Assembly (NCBI GenBank): GCA_911728455.2
Contig: OU452222.1
Location: forward strand, 27,890,923 to 27,954,922
DNA: 64,000 bases
Source of the DNA: Marthasterias glacialis
Lineage: Eukaryota; Echinodermata; Asteroidea; Forcipulatida; Asteriidae
Direction of reading: 5' to 3'
Position 1 is the first letter of the stretch. Each line of letters starts with the position of its first letter. The position numbers were made by a program, and so were the translations under genes. Of this stretch, positions 55,555 to 64,000 are shown in pieces. The notes beneath the pieces are model-generated. The model made no database searches. It was not told the DNA's origin and was given only the letters and a program-made list of their open reading frames with translations.

Positions 55555-55935
55555 AATTTTTGGAGGCACAAGGGGTGCGCCATTTTTTCGGGGGGGGGGC
55601 ATCTTTGGCCAATTAAAATTGTGGTTTCCGTTTGTATTTTCCCCAAACAAGCCCTTTTCAGCGCTCTTTTCATGCGTACAAAAAATACGATGTCTGCGTG
55701 TAAATGAAAAAAAAATAGTTTTAAAAACAATGAAGTTACTACATAAAAGCTTACACACCGTAACATTTTATTATGGTAATTAATGATCTCAAAAGTTCAG
55801 ATTTCAAATTGGGCGGCACCCGGGGGGTACGGACATCAGTGGGTGTGGAGGGGGGCACATCCCCCGTGCCCCCGTGCTCCCCGTGCCCCCGTGCCCCCCC
55901 CCCCCTCCGTGCCCCGCTCCCCGTGCCCCCTTAGT
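55555..55935 (-). mobile_element. Interspersed repeat with G/C-run ends, copy 2
   Basis: The inverse of the copy at 21805-22115. It includes ggcacaaggggtgcgccatt, ttggccaattaaaattgtgg, tttgtattttccccaaacaa and a C-rich end with repeated gtgccccc. Confidence 0.55.
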
Positions 55936-56659
55936 CATGTCACTATTGTAAATACTCTTTGCACATTATTTGCGATGTTAAATCGGCCAAATCGGACCTA
56001 TAGCACGTTTAAGTTCAGGAATTTATGAACATTTATTAGAGACACTGAGCCAAAAAACAAAACAAAAACCAAAACGTCAACGGTAAGTAATAGTTGAAAG
56101 ATGGAAGAGTTACTGCTATTCATGTGTTCCCCATGCATGTTCATCTGCCTAAGATGTCATCCCCCGTCTAAGCCCCTTTTTCATTTTGAGGTCCGAATTG
56201 ATGGATTCGGCTGTGGCTACGGCCGGATCGCTGAAAAGTCATAATTCTTCAACGTTGTCGCTGCAGCCGAAGGCTATAGCCGTATAGCCGAAGTCAGAGT
56301 TTCAGCCGAGGCCTTTGATTGATGTTGATGTTCTTGGTCTTGTCACGATGAGACCTTGATTGTTGGACTCGTCCTAAACACTGACAGTGCGCCCTCTGCT
56401 GATCAGGTGTACAAATGCATCCACATTATTTCAAACACTAGCAATCATCATGACCCGTCCGAATCAAGCGACTTCGGCTACGGCTGCGGGTCGTTGGCTG
56501 CAACGACAACATCGAAGACTAGACCTCTCCGGCGATCGGGCCACAGACAATGCGCAAGCCATCAACTCAAACACGGCCTTTATTATTATTATTAATACAA
56601 CTAATATTATATATTTCTTGTAATCAAACCAAGAATGCCTTACAAGCGAACTGAATCAC

Positions 56660-56955
56660 TGTAGCTCTCAGGAAACCTGTAGACAAGGATGCTTGCTATG
56701 TGAACCAGAAACACTGCGGTAATTCCCATACTCTCCCACGATAAGTGTTCCGGGTTCTTTTACGTGCACTATACCAATCCTAGTACACGGGACCTACGGC
56801 TTAATGTCGCATCCAAAGGACAAAGCAATAATGGTAAAGTATCTTGCTCAAGGACACAAGTGCTGCGGCCGGGATTCGAACCCACACACTGCTGCCAACA
56901 ACACCAGAACTTGAGTCCGGTGATCTAGACCGCTCGGCCACGACTCTCCACCATG
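56660..56955 (-). mobile_element. tRNA-derived SINE with long tail
   Basis: On the minus strand the head has gtggccgagcggtctagatc (A box), ggactcaagttctggtg and B box gggttcgaatccc. The tail has cacttgtgtccttgagcaag, then the gacattaagccgtaggtccc and gtgcacgtaaaaga module, which also occurs alone at 43785 and 47283. Confidence 0.82.
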
Positions 56956-59900
56956 GACCTACCCGATCGTTTTCGGCACATACGCGGCAAAGTTTAATCA
57001 TCGGCGTAAGTTGTACTTCGCTCCGCCAAACAGCCATTCAGTTTCACTTAAACCACATAGACAACATTGATAAATGTCAGAGAATAATATCGGCACTCTG
57101 TGTGACATATACATCAAACAACAAGTGAAAGTTTAAGCTCATTCAGTCACTGGAGTCACCAGAAAATAATTGAAAAAACTCCACTATATGTTTATATTGT
57201 TTTCAATCATCGAATGTTGGTCTCGCGAGATCCAAACTGATAATGGTTGACTCATTTCTCAGAAACTACAGCATTTCAAGCAAAAATATTTCAAGGGAAG
57301 TTTTCCACCATGACCATTATTGATACCATGTCAGTTATGTGCAAATCTGTAAACATTTTATATGTCCAACCTTTCGCCTACGTTGTGCACACTCTTTAAA
57401 CTAAAGTATTTGAAGAAACAGAATATCGCGTAAAAGTCAGGGTGTCCGAAATACACGTGTTACGTGCGGCTAACTCATAAGCGTTCCAAAAGAAGTAGGG
57501 CACGACAGAGACAGGATAAGACAGAAACAAATAACCAACCAGCAATTATTTTTACAAAAGTAATTTATTAAAGCAAGAGAATAATCTAAAAATTAATACA
57601 GTTCAAGTAAAGGACCCTACGGTACCGGAGACTGAAGGATTGGTTGTCCATGTTATGGTTGTCCCTCAGGCCGACGTCTCTATCGCTGGTAGGCAGATGG
57701 AGCAGCGGTGGGGTTGTTACACTAGACCGGTCTGGCCCAGGCCGTCTAGGAAGTGCTTCAGCGTCGGGCGTGGGTTTTAGGGGGTTGCAATACGTGTCAG
57801 GACAGAGTCTTTCCGTAGAGGGTGAAGACTCTTCCGGCATACGTGGGGTCCGGAGATCGAAGATGTCGCCAAAGATCCAAGTGGGCCTAGGGCTTTAGGC
57901 CATCGGTGCGGGTGACACCCACAGGTGAAGAGAAGGCCATCTGTAACACACGGTATATAATGTAGGTCATGTAATGGCTTGAATATTGAATGCCGCGCGG
58001 CCTACAATCCTCCAATCAAAAGAAAATAATCTACATGGTGTAATATGAACCATGATAACCTGTTGTGGATGGTTTTAGTATCCAGCCATTAAGCCTAATG
58101 TAATACCAATAAGAGGTAAAATTACTAAAAGTGGTAAAACAATGCAAAATAATAAGTATAGGTTTTTCCGGCAAAAAGCAGTCTACTTCACTTTACTGCA
58201 TTCGTAATACGGTTTTGCCTCTTCAGTTGAAAACGTCATTCAATTTACTCTAAAGCTCGCGAATTTATATAGGATTGGGCCTATAATATTCGATTCAACT
58301 TATAAGACGATCTTTTTAGCCATACGAAATCAGGATTCAATTTAGAACAGATAGGCGAGAGATTTCTGGGAAAAACTGCTGCGAGTTTGAAGGCTGTTCG
58401 AGTGGATTGTTATCTTTCTTTGACGCAAATAAACAATATTGCTTACACATTAACATAGTTTATGGCTAGTCAAGTTGTTGTGACTTAAAAATTTAGTGAT
58501 AAAAGCTATGGTAGTTAAATAAATTTAACAAGTCAACGCGGAAAACCCGACAATAAGACTGGACTTCAGTTTCCGGTTACTTGTAAACCTTTAAGAATTT
58601 TGCCCAACTGAAGTTCTTGTTATCATGAGACATGTGTAGTGGTTGCACAAATTTGTGCGTGTTTCGCGAAACGCACTGTATGTAGTCTAGAATCGTTGAG
58701 GTCAAATAAACTTCCTCGTCCTAAAGTTTAACTTTCAAGTAAGTGTATTTTAATTCTATACAAATTAAAACTGTATTCATAGAAAATTGCTGAGTATTTT
58801 TTATTTTCAGGAATTGTGTAAAAAAATAACTTTAAAAGAAGATTTGATTTTACTACAAAGTATAGGCCACTAGTCTTCTTTCGACTTGTTTTTCTCTTTT
58901 TTGATACACGCGAGACTTGCAGTCTATTCACGGGCATTTTCGTATCCTTTTTTTATCATTGTAAGCTATAGACAGAAAAACGCCCTCAAACTGGATGCCA
59001 GAATACAATCTTGTACATTTTGGTGACTGTGTTTTCCTCTCAAAATGACAAATAGCTACTTGGATGTAATGTAAAACAAATAATGAATGTTTTGCATCCT
59101 TCAACTAGATATTCTCACCATTGCACTCATAAACATTCACTATTTGTATACTATTGAAGCAAATTAAATATATTGTTTATGAACGCAAAAAACCTTCGAC
59201 GTCACTGAACCCTTCTTGATATATGCATGCATGTTGGTTTACTCATTTAAAACGTGTTACTGGTTGATAATAAATTAAGCCAGGATTGTAATTCTACCAC
59301 GGTGGCTTTACTCTGTTATGAAATCCAATTCATCTAATCTTAACACCCATATTTTACAGTTTTTGTTTATCCGGGTGCTATTCTGATTTAGGCTAATCTG
59401 TGTTTGTTCGATTGGTTCAACTCATTCATTTTTCACAACCGTAAGAATCAGGCTTTATATGCTAATATTTCATTTTTTTTTCAGAGGGTTTTAAAATTAA
59501 AATAAAAACATTGAGTTTTTAGTTGGTAACTTTAGTGCTGTTTTTACGATATTGTTTTTTTTGTTGCTATTATGGCATCAGATCGTTTTTGTTTTCGTTT
59601 TGTTTTTTGTTTCGTTTTTAGTGTAGTCGTATATTTGTTCTTTTAAGTTTACAGGTAAAATATAGGATTGGTAAATGATTTTGTGATGCTCATGTCGGCT
59701 TATTTTGATTGCCGCAATTGTGATTGGGGGTCTTGTACTTCAAACTAAAGGAAGTCCCTAAAGTACTGGCATCAACTTAATAACCACATTAAAACTGAGA
59801 TTGAATTAATTTATTTGATAATAACTAATTCTGTTTTCTTTTATCTTTAAAAATATAATTCAAAACATAAATACAAAATTTTTTTTACTATTTATAAATA

Positions 59901-60069
59901 AATATGAATAAAATGCTGCACCCATTAATTAAGGTGATCCCTGTACTGATGTTTCCCGGGTTGTTAAGTTGTAAACTTGGGTGTGATCCCTGGATATACG
60001 GCAGTTTCGGGTTGAATGGCTTCTGACTGGCAACCCTGAACAAATTTAAAATATGGAGACCGCAAACAT

Positions 60070-60150
60070 TATGGCTAGATAGCGCGGTTGTTAGAGTGCC
60101 GGCACGTTAATCCGGAGATCGCAGGCTCAATTCCCGCACTCGTCAATTGT
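60070..60150 (+). mobile_element. tRNA-like SINE head (family C), copy 2
   Basis: It reads ggctagatagcgcggttgtt, agagtgccggcac, taatccggagatcgcaggct and a B-box-like ctcaattcccgc. Related to 9731-9800. Confidence 0.6.
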
Positions 60151-60944
60151 CTAAGTTCAACCCGAATTTGTGATAGTATTTTGTCCACTCCCGACCACCC
60201 CCCTCGACCGGCTAAAGATTCTGAACCACCATGACAACGTCCATCATCTATGAACTCTTTGTTTTTACCACGTGTAATGTAAATTGTTAACAATTGGCTT
60301 GTTTTTCTTTCCTACTTCGTACACTGTTGTTACTAGCCGCCCGGGTCATTGGAAACGTTTGTATCCGTAACCTCCGTGTAAAACAAAAATAATTCGTAAT
60401 GCGCAATACTTGGTGAAAAACTAGACACCCCCCCCCCCCATTATTTGAGCGTGCTAAACTCAAATCTAAACAGTGTTAGGCCTAATACCGGCATTACGGA
60501 CGTACGCTGCAAGCTTGTATATAGCAGACCACACACAATCAGTTACGCTTCTGTGTTTTCATGTCAGTGCTAAATATGTTAGATTATTGGTCATGTTTTT
60601 TCTAGTTCATTCACAATGCCTGGCAATAGGCGAAGTGTCTAGTTCTACTGTTATCAAAAATGGGTCATCCATTGTTGGCTGTTTTGGGTCCAGCCTTGGG
60701 GAAACGTATCGTTTGATTCCGAAGCGTGCAACCGTCGGAGGGTTTCTTGCATTTAGCCCTGGAATTTTCAGCATTGTCATGGCAACTATGCAGAATATTT
60801 GACCATCTCGTTAAAAGCTTTTGCCGACCTGTATTATACAGTCATCTATGAATAAATTTTACGTGTAAATAATTGAATTAAAAAAACCCATTAAAAACCG
60901 CACAGAAACACCCACACACAAACTATCAAGAAGAATTTGTTTTA

Positions 60945-61207
60945 TTTGATTTATCCTCCAATTTGCCAGATACAGTAAAATACATAGGCTATAGAACTTA
61001 CCACCCAATAATACACGAGTACTTTTTAATATTGGAACAGTAAACTATAGCATAATTGCTAATCAAGGTTTGGTCGATTTGATTTATCCTCCAATTTGCC
61101 AGGTACAATAAAACACATGGGCTACAGAACTTACAACCCAATAATCCACGAGAATTTTTTCAATGCGGAAACAGAAAACTCTGGCATACTTGCTAATCAA
61201 GGCTTGC
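60945..61207 (+). repeat. 133-bp tandem duplication
   Basis: Two copies start tttgatttatcctccaattt at 60945 and 61078. Each continues with gccagatacagtaaaa / gccaggtacaataaaa, cccaataat and gctaatcaagg. They are clearly diverged, so the duplication is not recent. Confidence 0.9.
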
Positions 61208-61664
61208 TAATCCATTTACGCGGTGCCATAGAAGTGCGGTCCAACATTAGGGATTAACAAGAAACTCAATCAAAGTCATTAATGTTGTCTTCACTGATAT
61301 TCCCTCCCTGAATTTTATCAACAGAGCCATCCAAAGGCTCTAGGCGTAGTTGATGTGTTGTATTGAATGGACATAAGTCGAATTACTTTGTAGAGCTCTG
61401 GATAGACTTACACCCCTTTATTACTATCACGTTCCTTTATATACACTTTTTACAGTCCAATGAATATCTGGTCACTTGGAAAAATATTTACAATGAATTT
61501 TTTATCTTGTAATATTACGGGATACGACATCTCACCTTTTCGTTAAAATGATAACCAACGTTAAATTCATTGTTTTCTGCATAGCATGGATTTTAAATTG
61601 TATTCACTCTGTTTGAAAATAAATTAGTACGCAACATCCTTTTTTCCCCCAAACTGTTTATAAA

Positions 61665-61864
61665 TTAATACATAACATAATCCTTTGTCCAAAGTGGTGG
61701 ACGTCTTTGTCTACTGCTTTTCTTTGGTTCGACACTTACTTCTGTACTTGATGTTTCTTCCGGGTACTGACTAATTTCAAAATCAGCTATCACATCATAC
61801 GGGTTTGTATGAAGGAATTTCCCCCTGTATGCTGCTGCTTTTAGCTTTCTCTTATAACATGTCC
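61665..61864 (-). mobile_element. Possible fossil of an LTR retrotransposon polyprotein end
   Basis: The minus-strand frame ends in a basic, proline-rich stretch followed by W-T-K-D-Y-V, a style common at the end of Ty3/gypsy- or BEL-type polyproteins. No long terminal repeats or other domains were seen around it. It looks broken and old. The family assignment is weak. Confidence 0.25.
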
Positions 61865-61865
61865 C

Positions 61866-62660
61866 AATAGACCGATGGCGCGACACGCGTCACGTGACAT
61901 ATTGTGAGTATTAAATGTAAACACACACGACGTCCTCCATAGGAAAGTGCGGTACGGTACATGATGATTGTCGCATTTGTTTTATTCGATTGAGGCTTTT
62001 CTTTCCCGAAATCTGTGAAAAATATTCCAGAGTTTGTACCAGAGACCTTCGAGTGGCTGAATAAAGCCAGTAAGGACAGTTCCAGCAGGTCTTAAAAATT
62101 GTACAAGTAACGTATAAATGTGCATGATGTGTACTAGTTTACGACGGAACGTTAGGCCAGACGACCGCGATCACACACTTTTGAACACAAAAATTTCAAA
62201 GTTTGGAACCTGAAATCATCCAAAGAAATTGCTTTCCAAAACTGTGTGATTCCTTTGCCTATTTGAAATTTCGAAAGGCTATGTATAAATGCTCACTTTT
62301 CCAACGTTCTTTACCCTTTTTTACATTGATTTAGGCCTACATTACAAACAAAATAACAGGCGGGTGGCTACATAGTCGTCCGACGCCGGTAGTGCATGAC
62401 TAAAAAAACCTCTTTTTAGTAGAATTCTGTTAAATTATGAAACAGAGATGTGATTTCAATTAATGCCACAACACACTATTTTAATTAAAGGAGCTGATTA
62501 ACTAATTCATCGCTTAACAAAAGTAAAATCGACTGTTTTTGTACTCGCTCTGTGTCACGGCCTATCTCTTTACACGTATTTTGCCATCAGCTGATATGGC
62601 GTTACACCCACAGGAGGTCACGTGACCACAAGTCAACATTGGTCGCGCAATCGGTCTATT
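61866..62660. mobile_element. 795-bp inverted-repeat element 'AATAGACCGATGGCGCGAC'
   Basis: The 19-bp ends aatagaccgatggcgcgac and gtcgcgcaatcggtctatt match with one difference. The first eleven bases are shared with the MITEs at 7961 and 32089. The interior shows no frame I recognise. Probably a non-autonomous DNA transposon. Confidence 0.75.
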
Positions 62661-62669
62661 CAAACACAC

Positions 62670-63215
62670 CATCAATGGCCAATGAAAGTCAATCCAGATA
62701 AAATGCAGTGGCATGAATGTTTCGTTATGAAAACATACCTCAGCCCCCTCCTCTTCAGATTTCCTCCACTGATCTCCACATGGTCGATTGTGTTTTAATA
62801 AGTGCCGACCTGAAATGGGATAGTCATGTGAATCAAATTCATCTTAATGCTAGCAACAAGATTGACATGCTTAAATTTTTGGAGGAAAAAATCCAACCAT
62901 CTATCCCTAATTTCTTAACAATTTATAAGGGTTATATACGACCGTCGATGGCTGGTTTGACAAGAAAATGCTGGTTTGACAAGAACTCATGTCAACAACT
63001 TGGAGTCTATTCAAAAGCGAGCACTTAGAACAATTATGGGCAGAGGATATTCAGGTTATAACGGTGCATTGATCAGATGCAATTTGGTCTCTCTGCATGA
63101 TCGCAGAAATGATATTTGCCCTAAAACATTACTCTAAATTGTTTGATTATGACGTGTTTCGTAAATGGTTTAAAACCCACAACCGAGAAGATGTAGTGTG
63201 CAATATGAATTAAGA
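62670..63215 (+). mobile_element. LINE remnant (reverse transcriptase C-terminal part)
   Basis: One frame reads DCVLISADLKWDSHVNQI, SNKIDMLKFLEE and FLTIYKGYIRPSM. Another, after a shift, reads QLESIQKRALRTIMGRGYSG. These are the xLLGVxISxDLKWxxHV...YxxYIRPxLEY...LExIQKRALRxI landmarks of CR1/L2/Rex-like LINEs. At least two frame shifts and lost 5' and 3' parts make it inactive. Confidence 0.85.
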
Positions 63216-63334
63216 AATGGCAGCAACCTTTCCGAAATCAAATGCAAAACAGATACCAAAAAAATAGTCCAATACCTTATTTTGTAAATCTTTTGAACCA
63301 CAAATAGTGTTTTCTGTAATTATTGTGTGTTTTC

Positions 63335-63372
63335 TGTTTAATGTTTTTTTTTTTTGTTTTTTTTTTTTTTTA
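63335..63372. repeat. Poly-T tract
   Basis: Thymine runs broken by a single G. They could be part of an A/T-rich tail between the LINE remnant and the next SINE. Confidence 0.85.
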
Positions 63373-63451
63373 CATTATGTACATCTCTGTATGTTTTACT
63401 TGTGAGCTTTGCAGCAATGTAGCCCGTGGGCTACAAATGCATTGATATAAA

Positions 63452-63768
63452 CTGTGGCCGAGCGGTGAGTCGATCGGGCTCAAGTTCTGGTGGCTAAGTC
63501 ATCAGGGTGTGGGTTTGAATCCCGGTCATGACACTTGTGTCCTTGAGCAAGACACTTGACGATAATTGCTTCAAATAGGGGGAAAGACAGTTATGCTAGT
63601 CTCGCAACGGATTCATTTACCCCTCCCTGTCCTTAGTTGTGCTTTGAAGAGACTCGCGTTTATATCTCCTTGTCTTGTTTCTGCTCATTGCTATCCCTTC
63701 AAAAAAAGTAGCCCACACCTCGAGTGGCCTTTGGGCCTTGTGATGAGCGAATTGTATAAAAAAATATA
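63452..63768 (+). mobile_element. tRNA-derived SINE (family A), long copy
   Basis: It reads tgtggccgagcggtgagtcg, gggctcaagttctggtggct, B box ggtttgaatcccg and gtcatgacacttgtgtcctt, followed by a tail with gtagcccacacctcgagtgg and ggccttgtgatgagcg. It ends in an A/T tract. Confidence 0.82.
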
Positions 63769-64000
63769 TATATTTTTTTAAATCACCATAGTGTAAAGTT
63801 GGCCATCTTTATACTGGCAATGACGTAATGTCATTTTTGGTACGCGCAACTATAAACAATAATGAGTTTTGCATAAATATCGCGTTCGACACGTGGGTGT
63901 TTTGTCAAATTTCTTGCATGATTGGTGGGTGAACCACTTGGCTACATCGACAAATTAGAACTACCAAAGTTGCCCATAAAGATGGCTCCTATCTATCTAT

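Larger units (their letters stand above)
54335..61664. other. Spacer upstream of the channel gene
   Basis: No exon was recognised. It includes a TTTA microsatellite (54748-54775), an interspersed G/C-run repeat (55555-55935), a SINE (56660-56955), a SINE head (60070-60150) and a 133-bp tandem duplication (60945-61207). The stretch from about 58 to 60 kb is AT-rich and featureless to me. Confidence 0.5.

Noticed and set aside
57586-57898. Open frames on both strands rich in Pro, Arg and Ser
   Set aside because: GC-richer island in an AT-rich region. A repeat-derived origin is possible but I could not tie it to a family.
60473-60802. 109-codon frame
   Set aside because: No domain, no neighbouring exon and no support on either side.

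Overview
The window looks like genomic DNA from a marine invertebrate deuterostome, most likely an echinoderm. The genes are split by phase-consistent GT-AG introns, the animal gene families are bilaterian (SLC6 monoamine-type transporter, CYP2-clan P450, DEG/ENaC channel), and the spacers are AT-rich and crowded with tRNA-derived SINEs and short inverted-repeat (MITE-like) elements. The taxon is an inference from style; no species marker is visible.

Three host genes can be assembled by matching exon phases. (1) Plus strand, 2795-12925: ten exons of an SLC6 sodium/chloride-dependent transporter, from TM2 to the C-terminus. The exon or exons with the N-terminus and TM1 were not found and should lie left of the window. 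(2) Minus strand, 25320-20943: five exons of a CYP2-clan cytochrome P450, complete in domain content, but the exon 1/exon 2 join is out of phase by one base. A damaged extra copy of its first exon lies downstream at 17345-17618. (3) Minus strand, 54334-31262: ten exons of a DEG/ENaC (ASIC-like) cation channel of 498 residues. All nine junctions keep phase, including a 63-nt micro-exon. The first intron is about 7.6 kb.

Layout: 1-2794 no exon recognised; 2795-12925 transporter; 12926-20942 spacer with a 30-bp minisatellite (13.77-14.2 kb), the orphan P450 exon and a LINE 3' remnant (18.5 kb); 20943-25320 P450; 25321-31261 spacer with a MITE cluster; 31262-54334 channel gene, whose introns hold a pair of 1.5-1.6 kb TTAA-type transposons on either side of exon 6, a near-perfect 160-bp palindrome, a LINE fragment, a 21-bp minisatellite and a nearly 1-kb CAA/CAG array; 54335-64000 spacer with SINEs, a tandem duplication, a 795-bp inverted-repeat element and a second LINE remnant.

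The transporter and channel are both membrane proteins typical of excitable or neurosecretory cells, but nothing in the sequence shows that the three genes act together. I did not find a convincing new molecular system. The observations most worth checking are a paired cysteine loss and a changed His-Gly motif in the channel, a MITE about ten bases from a splice donor, and the twin transposons flanking one channel exon.
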